Source: Christensenella timonensis (GTDB lineage: Bacteria > Bacillota > Clostridia > Christensenellales > Christensenellaceae). Taken from it: 64,000 bases of DNA. Shown piece by piece: positions 34,878 to 44,300 of the stretch. The stretch is from NCBI RefSeq assembly GCF_900087015.1, contig NZ_FLKP01000002.1:2250157-2314156 (forward strand). Reading direction: 5' to 3'. The position numbers were made by a program, and so were the translations under genes. The first letter of the stretch is position 1. Each line of letters starts with the position of its first letter. The notes under the pieces are model-generated. The model saw only the letters and a list, made by a program, of their open reading frames with translations. It searched no databases and was not told the DNA's origin.

Positions 34878-35729
34878 TCACAACTCTAAATCCTCATGAT
34901 CCCGATGGCTGCCGCCACCCGATTCTCCGCTATTTTTCTGCAATTTCCCTTTGACGGAAGATTTCACCGCCGCATGGTCGCGCTTCTTTTTCAAGCTGAG
35001 TTCCTTGACTTTCGCGGCTGATTCCTGCAATGCGTCGCAAATCAGGTAAATCATCAGGCTTTTATCGCCTTTCGTATCAAACTCTCGAAATGCCTGCCTG
35101 TATTTTGACGTATGGCTGATCGCTGCCGGAAGGATCTCATTGTTCATCAGCATTTGATTCAGGACGATACGCCCTGTCCTTCCGTTTCCGTCCATAAACG
35201 GATGAATTCGCTCAAACTCAATGTGGTACTCTGCCACCCGTTCGATCACTTCCGCAAAATCCCCGCTATGGCAATCTTCGATCTTCTTCATATGCGCCTG
35301 CATCAATTCCGGCACGTTTTCATATTTAGGCGGGTAATATACTGCGCGGGCAGGATTGCCGACAAATACATTTTCCTGCCTGTATTCCCCATATGTACCA
35401 CAAATGATACCGTCGATCTTTTTGATCCATTCCTCGGAGATCCTGACGCCCTTCGGTGACATTTCTTTGATCGCCCTGAACAGGTTTTTGGCGTCCTGGT
35501 ATTCGCTGAATTTATGTCCTGCCGATACCTCGTCAAAATCCACAACCGCTATGGTTTCGTCAAGGGAAAGCGTATTCCCTTCAATGCTGTTCGAGGACCA
35601 ACAAAAACGGTATTGAAACCCTTTATAGAAGGCATCCCAAACAAGGAAATCCTTTTTGATCTCCCGCACCGAATCCAGTTTCTTTTTGGTCTCCGCTATT
35701 TTCTTTTGTATATCACCTATAATCGCCAT
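34878..35729 (-). CDS. Fic/DOC-family AMP-transferase with N-terminal inhibitory motif
   Basis: 283 residues. The inhibitory helix motif SNSIEG (S-x-x-x-E-G, about residue 46-51) precedes the catalytic HPFMDGNGRTGR (His176, with all canonical residues), so this is a class II Fic enzyme with built-in autoinhibition. Fic proteins transfer AMP (or similar) to protein hydroxyls. The C-terminus after about 240 is Lys/Ser-rich and ends HEDLEL, resembling the acidic tails of four other element proteins. It is followed by a weak terminator, then the replisome-organizer gene. The target protein is unknown. Confidence 0.9.
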   Translation of the reverse strand: MAIIGDIQKKIAETKKKLDSVREIKKDFLVWDAFYKGFQYRFCWSSNSIEGNTLSLDETIAVVDFDEVSAGHKFSEYQDAKNLFRAIKEMSPKGVRISEEWIKKIDGIICGTYGEYRQENVFVGNPARAVYYPPKYENVPELMQAHMKKIEDCHSGDFAEVIERVAEYHIEFERIHPFMDGNGRTGRIVLNQMLMNNEILPAAISHTSKYRQAFREFDTKGDKSLMIYLICDALQESAAKVKELSLKKKRDHAAVKSSVKGKLQKNSGESGGGSHRDHEDLEL

Positions 35730-35817
35730 TTCTTATTGCTCCCTTTGCATGGATTATACCACAACTGACGTTTACGTTTCTACTCCGCATTATTAACTTT
35801 GAATATTCGGAATATCT

Positions 35818-36042
35818 TTATTGTATTGGTTGATGGTTCCGTTGCCAAGCAGATACAAGCTTTTGGCATTCTTCCTTCGTGCGGCGGGAAAGCAACAATA
35901 GCCAAAAGCTCCCGTCCTCGCGTTTCCAGATTCGGCGGGAATACGCACGGTCATTTTTATAATACCGTTCATATTCACCTTCGTTCAGCACGCGCCAAAG
36001 CCTGTAGCTGCCATTTTTCGCTTTTGAAATTTTATATCCCAT
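35818..36042 (-). CDS. Small basic element-borne protein
   Basis: 74 residues from the ATG at 36042, which has a GGAGG site 8 bases upstream. It is rich in Lys/Arg/Trp/Tyr (MGYKISKAKNGSYRLWRVL; KREDGSFWLLLLSRR), probably a small alpha/beta nucleic-acid-associated protein. No family recognised. It begins 15 bases after the zinc-ribbon-like gene upstream. Confidence 0.55.
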   Translation of the reverse strand: MGYKISKAKNGSYRLWRVLNEGEYERYYKNDRAYSRRIWKREDGSFWLLLLSRRTKEECQKLVSAWQRNHQPIQ

Positions 36043-36057
36043 CGTAATATCCTCCAA

Positions 36058-36240
36058 TCAGTCCTCAAAAAAATAACAGTGCTTTCTTTTGCACTGTTTT
36101 CTATACCGAGAATAAAACCGACACATCCGGCATCCACGTTCTTTTTCTGTTAATACGGCTATCCTGTAATGGCGCGGTATCTCTCCAGCGATCCGCTCGA
36201 TTTCGCGTCCGCCTTTTATCGTAAAATACATTTCTGCCAC
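36058..36240 (-). CDS. Small Cys-rich protein, possible zinc ribbon
   Basis: 60 residues from GTG 36240, or 57 from the ATG at 36231; both fit a GGGGTGG site. The C-terminal half carries CRMC then C-x4-C (QCKRKHC), four Cys spaced as in a small zinc-binding knuckle, among many Arg/Lys. A nucleic-acid-binding role is likely by composition. It starts 2 bases after the stop of the 36243 gene, so the two are probably translated together. Confidence 0.5.
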   Translation of the reverse strand: MAEMYFTIKGGREIERIAGEIPRHYRIAVLTEKERGCRMCRFYSRYRKQCKRKHCYFFED

Positions 36241-36242
36241 CC

Positions 36243-37055
36243 CTAACGTTCCACAACATCATTGTTCTTATGTTTGGGGGCATATGTTACCGTTTTAGGG
36301 ATTTTCGCTTTTTCCGCTTTGTCCTTGATATACCTGATCTGTTTCTGTGGTTTATCGCTGCTGTAACCATCCAGTTTATCCCTGATCGATATTTTTTGCG
36401 GTGCTTCGTTTTGGCTTATCATTTTCTCCATTTGGAATGTGACCGCTACAAATGGTTCATGCGTATCTTTATCCATTCCTGCCGCAATATTTAACAGATC
36501 TTTCATCTGCTGCGGTTTGAGTTTTGGATTGGCAATCTTTTCAAAAACCCACGGGCTTACGGCTTCCGAGTCTGCCGTAAGCATTGCCGCCCTTTGCTCA
36601 AAATCCAGTTTTTCAAAAATCCTGCATATCTCGCAGGCCCGGATCATTTGCTCCCTTGTGAGTTTTCCTTTCAGGTATTGTCCAACCGTGTAATGGATGA
36701 GGTCGCTGTCTACCCCTTCGACAAAATACCGATAGGTGCAGCAGGAATGGTAATCGTGCTTACCGGATTTTATCGCTTCATCAGCGCAGGTCTCCGCCAA
36801 ATTCAAATTATATGTTTCCTCGATCCACCTTCCCATCAGCTCCATTTTCTCAACGCTGTATCCCATTTTTACATACTGTCCGACAGGCAGGTCCTTTGCT
36901 TCCCCATAGTTCACAAGCCTTACGATTCTGTTCATTTCATCCGCAGATAATTTCGGTCTTGCAATGATATGGACATATTGTGGCGGTACGCCGCCCGTAA
37001 TCACATCTTCAACGACTTTTCGCTGCTCCCTGTTAAAGTTATTAAGGTCAATCAT
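36243..37055 (-). CDS. Element-borne helical protein, unknown function
   Basis: 270 residues from ATG 37055 (272 from 37061); both ATGs follow a GGAGGG sequence. It is mostly helical, with a Cys pair (SCCTYRYF, near residue 108) and repeated short helices of 15-20 residues suggesting an alpha-solenoid (LTREQMIRACEICRIFEKL; LKPQQMKDLLNIAAGM). The C-terminus is basic. Related proteins are common on Clostridia conjugative elements, but I know no function. It follows the terminator at 37077-37105. Confidence 0.55.
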   Translation of the reverse strand: MIDLNNFNREQRKVVEDVITGGVPPQYVHIIARPKLSADEMNRIVRLVNYGEAKDLPVGQYVKMGYSVEKMELMGRWIEETYNLNLAETCADEAIKSGKHDYHSCCTYRYFVEGVDSDLIHYTVGQYLKGKLTREQMIRACEICRIFEKLDFEQRAAMLTADSEAVSPWVFEKIANPKLKPQQMKDLLNIAAGMDKDTHEPFVAVTFQMEKMISQNEAPQKISIRDKLDGYSSDKPQKQIRYIKDKAEKAKIPKTVTYAPKHKNNDVVER

Positions 37056-37076
37056 TTCCATCCCTCCAGTAAATTA

Positions 37077-37105
37077 GAAAAGCGGCGCATCTACTGAGCG
37101 CCGCT
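37077..37105 (-). terminator. Terminator downstream of the Ig-like surface protein gene
   Basis: AGCGGCGC pairs with GCGCCGCT (8 bp) and is followed on the minus strand by TTTTC. It lies 17 bases after the surface-protein stop and 22 bases before the next start. Confidence 0.75.
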
Positions 37106-37121
37106 CCTTCAACCCATCTAT

Positions 37122-39059
37122 TCAGTCCACAAGGGATACCCCGTAGACGATTCCGTATTCAATTTCCTTTTCATCCTCTATGCCCCATGCCGTACCATAT
37201 TTTGCTTTTAAAAGCTGTGATGCCTCCTTTCCTGCATCAAGGCTTCCAATGATGTATGGCTGCGATGGGCAATACCAGCCGCTACTGTTTGCAAGGCTGT
37301 TCCATGCGGAAGTGTCCGGCGTTTCAAACCCAAACGCAATATATTTCTTTGTCTCCAGCCAATTCATATTCCTCCATTCATCATCCGTAAATTCTCTTTC
37401 ATCCACTACCTCTGGAGCATTGCCTTTTTCAGTAATAGAATCAACGGAAAACATAAGCGGATATTTCCCCGTATTCCTGAATACAAGCGGCGCGGCTGAA
37501 AAAGCCTTATTTCCGCTTGTGTCGGATGTAAAGTTGACAGGCTGGTTCGGATTCAATGTAAAGGATACCTGCGCGGGAACAAGGGCTGATATGATCCGAG
37601 GGTTCACCGTCAGGGTAGCGGCAGCAGAAGTGACCTGTCCCGCAGCCGTAGATACGACGCAGCGGTATCTGGTTCCGCTGTCCGCATCCTTTACCGCCAT
37701 TGCGGTATAGGTATTTCCTGTTGCCCCTGAAATATTTTCCCATGTTGTCCCATTTTTGGATTTTTGCCATTGGTAGGCTGATATACTACCATATGCCGAA
37801 ACGCTAAATACTGCGTTTTCACCATAGTCGGCAGTTTGATTCTGCGGCTGCGTTCCGATCCCGCTGACGCTTAATGTTGCTTCCTGCGATGTAACTGACG
37901 CGCCTCCGTAATAACTGGCGTTTGACGCTACCAAACGGAACCGCGCCTGATGATCTGCTTTGCCTGCCGTGATCCGGTAGGTTGCCGCCGTCGCTCCGGC
38001 AATGTTTACCCACGTCGAACCATTAAATCGCTGCCACTGGTAGGTGCAGGCAGGATTGGATGACGCCGTGGCAGACAATGTGACTGCATTTCCGCTTATG
38101 GTATTCATATTTTGGGGATTTTTGGTTATGGTGGGTGGAATTGCTCGAACCGTTACCGTCGTAGGATTGGATACATTATATCCGTTGTTATTGCTTACAA
38201 TACACCGCCATTGATAGATTCCCAAATCACTCGCGTCCGGCGTGAAAGTAGCTGTCGGGTTCCACGGTAAGCCGCCCCATGCTCTGTCAATCCACGTTCC
38301 GTTAATATTCTTTTGCCACCTGACGGATGTTGATGTCGGATCGCAATCAACAATACTTGCCGTGCGTCCCTGCCACTCAAGCGTCAATGCCTGCCCTATC
38401 GTGCCCGCTTTTGCTGTAGGCGTCAGTTTTTCATTTCCCAAATATGGGCCATATGCGATATATATCTTAAATCCTCCTACAAAACTCCCGTCTACATAGC
38501 AATCCGCGTACCAATCGCCATATACGTTCCCATAGTTAAAAGCATAAAGATTATAGCTGTAGATATGCCCATATTCGTTATATCCTTCATAATTTGCTTC
38601 TACCCAATTCGGCGATCCGCCAGCAGGCCATACAGCCCACTGCACCGTTGCCCCGTCTGAAACTGCCGTCCATAATGTTGCCCCACGCTGCACCCCGCCC
38701 GTTTCACTGATCGTATGGTTATTGTGCGGATAATAGTGGAGACCATTGACGGAAGCAGATAGCGGCATAATTCCTATTTCCAAAACCTCCGGTGATTCTG
38801 CCTCATCCTTTGGTTCCGGCATTTGAATTTGAGTTGATTCTGGCGTTTCTGTCGGTTCCGGCGTTTCTAACGTCTCCTGCGTAGGTTCGAGTATCGTTAT
38901 CGGTTCATTCGTAGGCTCAGGTTCCGGCATTACCGTTGTTTCCGCCGTTTCTTTACTTATTGGTGCTTCACTTGATTCCGGCTCAGCCGCCATACCGGAC
39001 ATCAGAAGCAATGCACAAAAAAGCAGAATAACGGCAATGATTTTTCTTGCTATCTTCAT
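37122..39059 (-). CDS. Secreted Ig-like repeat protein with a C-terminal domain shared with its neighbour
   Basis: 645 residues from the ATG at 39059 (GAGAGG site). A signal peptide is followed by a Pro/Glu/Thr stalk (about 25-95), a domain beginning LHYYPHNNHTISETG, and three or four bacterial Ig-like modules with the marks CTYQWQRFNGSTW and YQWQKSKNGTTW. The last 150 residues (NPNQPVNFTSDTSGNKAF ... KAKYGTAWGIEDE ... YGVSLVD) are homologous to the whole mature part of the next protein (39111-39761). No LPXTG or membrane anchor is seen. A role in surface adhesion or mating-pair contact is plausible. Confidence 0.7.
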   Translation of the reverse strand: MKIARKIIAVILLFCALLLMSGMAAEPESSEAPISKETAETTVMPEPEPTNEPITILEPTQETLETPEPTETPESTQIQMPEPKDEAESPEVLEIGIMPLSASVNGLHYYPHNNHTISETGGVQRGATLWTAVSDGATVQWAVWPAGGSPNWVEANYEGYNEYGHIYSYNLYAFNYGNVYGDWYADCYVDGSFVGGFKIYIAYGPYLGNEKLTPTAKAGTIGQALTLEWQGRTASIVDCDPTSTSVRWQKNINGTWIDRAWGGLPWNPTATFTPDASDLGIYQWRCIVSNNNGYNVSNPTTVTVRAIPPTITKNPQNMNTISGNAVTLSATASSNPACTYQWQRFNGSTWVNIAGATAATYRITAGKADHQARFRLVASNASYYGGASVTSQEATLSVSGIGTQPQNQTADYGENAVFSVSAYGSISAYQWQKSKNGTTWENISGATGNTYTAMAVKDADSGTRYRCVVSTAAGQVTSAAATLTVNPRIISALVPAQVSFTLNPNQPVNFTSDTSGNKAFSAAPLVFRNTGKYPLMFSVDSITEKGNAPEVVDEREFTDDEWRNMNWLETKKYIAFGFETPDTSAWNSLANSSGWYCPSQPYIIGSLDAGKEASQLLKAKYGTAWGIEDEKEIEYGIVYGVSLVD

Positions 39060-39082
39060 CACTTTTTCCTCTCTCATCCGAA

Positions 39083-39102
39083 AGGGGCGTTAATACGCCC
39101 CT
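39083..39102 (-). terminator. Short terminator-like hairpin between the two surface-protein genes
   Basis: AGGGGCGT/ACGCCCCT around TAAT, with only three T residues after it on the minus strand. It lies 8 bases past the stop of the 39111 gene. Confidence 0.5.
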
Positions 39103-39110
39103 GGATCCTG

Positions 39111-39761
39111 TTACTCCGCTATGGAAACTCCATACGCCACTTCGTAGATAATTGTCGATGTTGATGGATATCCCCATGACATCCCATATTTTGCTTTAAG
39201 GCTTGCCTTTACTGTCGAATGCCCAACTGCATCCCCCAGCGGTAAAGCGGTTGCTGGCGAAAACCATGCGTCCTCGTTATCTACTGCCTGCCACTCGTCA
39301 TAAGAAGGTAAGGTAAAACCAAAGGCAATATTACCATTAGTCTTTGTCCGGTTAAGGTCTTGCCACTCATCATCAGAAAAAGCGTCAGCTTCCACTATTT
39401 CCGGCGCATCACCGGATGCCGCCATTGACGAAACCGAAAAAGTAAGCGGGGCATTACATTCGTTTGTAAAGCTGAATTCTGCTGTTGTAAAGGCCTTATT
39501 TTCATCCTGTGATGTATTTGTTTCGTAGAACGCAGGTTTATTCGGATCAATCTCAAATACAACGATTGTCGGAACAACCGCAGAAATCATCAAGGGTTGT
39601 ACCGTCCCTACAATCGTCGCACCTGTTGAAGCCGTTTTTTGTTCTCCTGCCGCGCCTTGCACGATCACTCCTTCATCCGCAGCAAAGGCCGTTCCCGTAA
39701 ATGCGATACAAAAGGCCACAACCAATATGAATGTTGTCAAAATCCTATATTTTCTTTTCAT
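39111..39761 (-). CDS. Small exported protein homologous to the C-terminus of the Ig-like protein
   Basis: 216 residues with an AAGGAG site. A signal peptide (MKRKYRILTTFILVVAFCIA, cleavage near AFA-A) is followed by one domain with VFEIDPNKPAFYETN, ENKAFTTAEFSFTNECNAPLTF, DAFSDDEWQDLNRT and KAKYGMSWGYPSTST ... YGVSIAE. The same order occurs at the end of the 645-residue protein, so one is a stand-alone form of the other's terminal module. This could be a structural subunit polymerised with, or capped by, the larger protein. No sorting signal is seen. Family unknown to me. Confidence 0.65.
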   Translation of the reverse strand: MKRKYRILTTFILVVAFCIAFTGTAFAADEGVIVQGAAGEQKTASTGATIVGTVQPLMISAVVPTIVVFEIDPNKPAFYETNTSQDENKAFTTAEFSFTNECNAPLTFSVSSMAASGDAPEIVEADAFSDDEWQDLNRTKTNGNIAFGFTLPSYDEWQAVDNEDAWFSPATALPLGDAVGHSTVKASLKAKYGMSWGYPSTSTIIYEVAYGVSIAE

Positions 39762-39781
39762 GTATTTTCTCCTTCGTATTA

Positions 39782-40375
39782 TCAGTCGGCATCGCCAACT
39801 GTGAGCGTGATGAATGCGTATCCTTTTCCAACATACTGCAGCTCGCCACCGGATGAATAACCCTTGAAAACAGCGACTGCTTTATGTGCGCCTGATCCAA
39901 TATCTTTTGTAAGGTACCCGTACCCATCAAGAACCTCGCCATCCTCGTCTAAACATTCTATGTGCGAAGCAGGCGGCAATAGGGTTTCTGTAGAATAGAC
40001 GAGGTTATCCGATTTCACGTCTTGCGCCTCATCGAAGCTGTCCATATTCACATCCTCGTCAAGCAAATATACCTCGACCAAAAGATTTTTGTCGCTGCCG
40101 GATGGATTTTCAATGCACAAGTTCACGGGCTGACCGCTCGCCGCACAGTGCGGTGAAGCGTTGATATTCACCGGAATGCTCATCTTCATCATCATCTGTT
40201 CCATTTCCTCTACCGTCTTTGAATCCTTCAGGATAAGATCGCCGTTCGACTTTTGGACGCCTAATATTTCTTTCACCGGCTCCTGCAGTCCACAGCAATG
40301 CAAAAGCAGGATCAGTATGATAACCGCCGCTATAAGAATTGCAAATAGTATTTTCTTTCGTTTTTTGTTATTCAT
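39782..40375 (-). CDS. Membrane-anchored extracellular protein
   Basis: 197 residues with a TAGGAG site. An N-terminal helix (KKILFAILIAAVIILILLLHCC) acts as signal-anchor or lipoprotein-like signal; the Cys pair after it lacks a good lipobox. The extracellular part has a helical acidic segment, then a beta domain (PVNLCIENPSGSDKNLLVEVYLLDEDV). It looks like the anchor or accessory subunit of the two neighbouring exported proteins, and all three probably form one surface structure. Confidence 0.6.
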   Translation of the reverse strand: MNNKKRKKILFAILIAAVIILILLLHCCGLQEPVKEILGVQKSNGDLILKDSKTVEEMEQMMMKMSIPVNINASPHCAASGQPVNLCIENPSGSDKNLLVEVYLLDEDVNMDSFDEAQDVKSDNLVYSTETLLPPASHIECLDEDGEVLDGYGYLTKDIGSGAHKAVAVFKGYSSGGELQYVGKGYAFITLTVGDAD

Positions 40376-40386
40376 AGATTTATCTC

Positions 40387-40815
40387 CTACAATTCAGGTT
40401 CATTTTCTTCCATCGGCATCTCACGGGGTATGGGAATTGCTACTGCATCATTTCTTATTACGCTAATTTTGCCGCCGATTTTTATAAATTGTTCAGGGCA
40501 TTGAAAAAGCTTGCTGTATTTAGCTGCATATTCGCTGTTCAGTGAAATGAAATCTTCATCTCCAAGCCCTACCACAAGAAAATCCCCCGCAATAATATCT
40601 GCCATTTCTCCAACTTCGTTGTAGATCGCTCGATTCAGGGGCAAACCATTGATTTTTCCTTCTTCATTGCAGATAATCCCAACATAGTCATCAAAGGGAT
40701 ATGTCGCTTCTATATATCCCCCAACTTCATGCTGCAAGGATTCAAGGCTATCTTCGATTTCAATCATATGAGGGGTTTTCATCGGTTCGATCTTCAATAC
40801 ATTTATTTTTCCCAT
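40387..40815 (-). CDS. DUF3846-domain protein with EPEL tail
   Basis: 142 residues with an AGGGAG site. The pattern IEDSLESLQHEVGGYIEATY, then CNEEGKINGLPLNRAIY is the DUF3846 signature, found on many plasmids and conjugative elements with unknown role. After residue 110 an extra acidic stretch ends EENEPEL, matching tails of unrelated proteins in this element. It begins 16 bases after the terminator at 40831-40860. Confidence 0.75.
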   Translation of the reverse strand: MGKINVLKIEPMKTPHMIEIEDSLESLQHEVGGYIEATYPFDDYVGIICNEEGKINGLPLNRAIYNEVGEMADIIAGDFLVVGLGDEDFISLNSEYAAKYSKLFQCPEQFIKIGGKISVIRNDAVAIPIPREMPMEENEPEL

Positions 40816-40830
40816 TGTTCTCTCCCTTCA

Positions 40831-40860
40831 AAAAAAGGGGCGCCATACTTCGCGCCCCTT
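40831..40860 (-). terminator. Strong terminator upstream of the DUF3846 gene
   Basis: AGGGGCGC pairs with GCGCCCCT (8 bp), followed on the minus strand by seven T residues. It closes the 40871-41320 gene. Confidence 0.85.
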
Positions 40861-40870
40861 ACCGATTCAT

Positions 40871-41320
40871 TTATTCCTCTTGCAACAATTCAACCAGTTC
40901 CGAATAAAAGTCACTGATTCGTTTTAAAGCCCCTTTTGCTTCATAGAACATTATTTCCGAATCGTGGTTCCTGATCCAATGAATCGCATCATAGGCAAGT
41001 AAGGGATTCAGGTCAAGCGCCCATGTGCCGCATTCCGGTTTTGGAAGCTGTACCCACACTTCCGACGCCCATTCCTTGATCTCGTCCGGATAAATAATCC
41101 CGTTCTCGATCTGGAGCCTCGCAGTGAGCGCGAGCATATCCCGCATATATCCAATTTCATGTTTTTGCGTAATGAGGTCAAGTATAAGCTCCAAATACCC
41201 CTTTTTCCACGCGTGCTCCAGATATGCCCCTTCCATCTCCCGCTTACATCTCCTGATTGCAGGTATATCCTGCTGTGATCCAGTTTGTATTTCCTGTTCT
41301 TGCAACTTTTTTCCAAACAT
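40871..41320 (-). CDS. Helical element-borne protein downstream of the giant helicase
   Basis: 149 residues from the ATG at 41320, selected for AAGGAG 7 bases upstream. The earlier in-frame ATG at 41338 overlaps the stop of the helicase gene. The protein is helical with Trp residues (EIKEWASEVWVQLPKPECGTW; AYDAIHWIRNHDSEIMFYEA). No motif recognised. It is co-transcribed with the giant gene and ended by a strong terminator. Confidence 0.55.
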   Translation of the reverse strand: MFGKKLQEQEIQTGSQQDIPAIRRCKREMEGAYLEHAWKKGYLELILDLITQKHEIGYMRDMLALTARLQIENGIIYPDEIKEWASEVWVQLPKPECGTWALDLNPLLAYDAIHWIRNHDSEIMFYEAKGALKRISDFYSELVELLQEE

Positions 41321-41334
41321 ACAATTTCTCCTTA

Positions 41335-44300
41335 TCATCTCACGTATTCCGGTTCATAGTCCTGTTCCTCGCTCTGGCTTTCAACGTCCGGTTCTTCCGC
41401 AACCACAATCGGCTCATCTTTTTGATCCAGATTGAGTTCAATATTTAACTGCCCGACCTCCTTCATCATATTCTGAAGCTCCTGCTCCTTTTCAAATGGG
41501 CGCTCAATTTCAGCCTTTGCATCCTCGATCTGCCTGTTATATTCCTTGATTGCATCCTCACAGGCTTTTATACCGGCAGGAAGGTTCCCAACCAAAGCCG
41601 AAATCCGCTCAATATCCTTCACCTCATCTTTCTTAATTTCGCATCCATAGCTACCAGCGCCGTTCAAACTCACAAAATATGCTTTCTCGTATGGCTTGTA
41701 CCCCATTTTCATATCCAACCCAAGGAATGCGCCTACCGTTATCGCCCCTTCCTCAAATGCAACATTTGGCATGACTTTATGTAGTGCTTTTCCTGCTTCC
41801 TTTTTTTCGATATATTCCTTTCCTTGAATGGTCATTTTGAATCCAGACGTAAGGTGTGGCTTGATTGTTTTTATATCTTGTTCATATTGCCGAATCCATT
41901 CCCGGTTTCTCGCAATATCGTTTTCAAGACCGGATATTCGGCTCTGGAGCCGAAACCGTTTCGCCTTGTATTGCCGTTTTAAAACCTGCACGCGCATGAT
42001 TTCCGTATCCAGTTCGGATTTCCGAATTACACGCGGATCGCCGGTCGCAATCGCCTTGATCTGCTTGAGCATCTCACTGACAACATCAACGTCATCCATC
42101 CTTCGCGCCGGGGGCTTGTTGCTGATGATCTGGTTTGTGAACCTCTGCTTGTTTTCGAGAAGCTGATAGATGTATGCGTCGAATGAGCGTTCCGTTAAGT
42201 ACCGCAAAATGCGTACCTCGGGGAACATATTACCCCAACGCAGGATGCGCCCTTCACGCTGCGTAAGGTCTGACGGACGCCAGGGTGCGTCAAGGTGGTG
42301 CAGGGCAACCAGCCTGTCCTGTACGTTGGTCCCGGCTCCCATCATAAAGGTTGAGCCGATCAATACGCGAACAGTACCCTTTCGCACTTTGGCAAACAAC
42401 TTTGCTTTTTTTGCGTCTGAATTCGCTTCATGGATAAACGCGATTTCACGGGCAGGAATCCCTTTCGCAACCAATTTTTCCTTTAAATCCGCATAGATAC
42501 TGAACGGGATTTCTCCTTTCTCGAACTCACCCTGTTCATTCTTTTTCATCACAATACTTTTCGGGGTGGATTGATCGCAGAAAACAAGCTGCGCCGCGCG
42601 GTCCCTTGTTGATTCTTCCCATATTTCAAAGACCTTTTCGGCACAGACGCTAACCTTATTTCCGTCCTCGTCCGGCAGGGAAGGATCATAGCACCTCACG
42701 TCCAGCGCGATCTTCCGTCCGTCGTTTGTGACAAGAAGCATATTATCCTCATCCGGCCGCACTAGCTTTTTGCGTATTCTCTCTGTACGCTCTACGCAGG
42801 AACCAATCAGCTTTTCACCAAGGACAGACGGCGAAATCACGACATTTTCCGGCTCCCCGCCGCGTATTTTTGGAACGGGAATCTGGATATCCTCCGCTGT
42901 CTTAATATCCGCAACGAGGGCAAACATATTGCTGAGTTCCTCAATGTTGTAGTAGGTTGAAAGCCGGGTTTTCAGCCGGAACCCCCGTCCTGACGGCGCC
43001 AGTTCCATTGTTGTCCTGACCTCCGCGAACACACTAACCCATGCGTCGAAATAGGTTAGCCCCCTTTCTTCCAGTTCCTCATATTGGAGATATCTTTGGA
43101 GCGTATACATCTCCGCTATCGTATTGCTGATCGGTGTTCCTGTTGCAAAGACGACGCCACGGTTCCCGGTGATTTTGTCAAGGTAACGGCATTTCATATA
43201 CAGGTCGCTTGCGCGTTTCGAGTTCGCTTGCGACACTCCGGCTACGTTGCGCATTTTGGTGTTGAACATGAGGTTTTTGAATTCCTGAGATTCATCGACA
43301 ACGAGCATATCCACGCCAAGTTCTTCAAAATCCAGAACATTGTCCCGTGGAATGGCGTTGAGCCGTTCAAGGCGTTCTTCAAGGTTTTTGCGCACCCCCT
43401 CCATTCGTTTTATACTCCAATGCTCATCATTCCGGGCCTTTGCTTCCGCGATCCCTTCCATGATCTCGTCAATCTGGTCGTTGATGTGTTCTTGTTCCCA
43501 TTCCTTTGACATGGGAATCTTGGCAAGCTGCGAGTGCCCGATGATGACAGCATCGTATTCACCGGTTGCGATCCGCGCACAAAATTTGCGGCGCCGCTCT
43601 TTTTCAAAATCTTTCGCGGTTACAACGATGATGTTTGCGGCAGGATACAGACGCAGGTAGTCGCTCGCCCATTGCATCAGCAGGTGGTTGGGAACGCATA
43701 TCATCGCCTTATGGCACAGCCCAAGATACTTCTTTTCCTGGACTGCCGCTATGATCTCGTAAGTTTTTCCCGAACCAACCACGTGACCGATCAAGGTGTT
43801 GCCGCCATACAGGATTCGCGCGTCCACATTCCTTTGGTAATCGCGCAAACTGATTTCAGGGTTCATCCCGTGGTACCGGATATATTTCCCGTCGTATTGA
43901 CGCGGCACGATATTATTCATGGTGTCGTTGTATTTCCGCACAAGGCGTTCCCGCCGTTCCGTGTCCTCAAAAATCCACTCGCGGAATTTTTCCTGAAGCT
44001 CGGATTGTTTTGATTGTGCCGCTATCGTATCTTCGGCGTTCAGGACATAGTGTACTTTTCCTTCTTCTTCCTCAACCCTGTCGCGCACCTCGATCAGCCG
44101 CAAATTCAAAGCGGCTTCCATGATTTCATAGGCATTCTTGCGGTTTGTGCCAAACACCTCCGAAGAAAGCACTGTTTCAAGCGGCCTTTTCTGTATACGC
44201 CAACCGCCGGTCAGTTGTGAATAGTCTACCGACAGCCGCACTCTATCAACACCTTTAAGCTGTAGCGTTTCCAAAATGAATTGCTTATAGTCCTCTGGCG

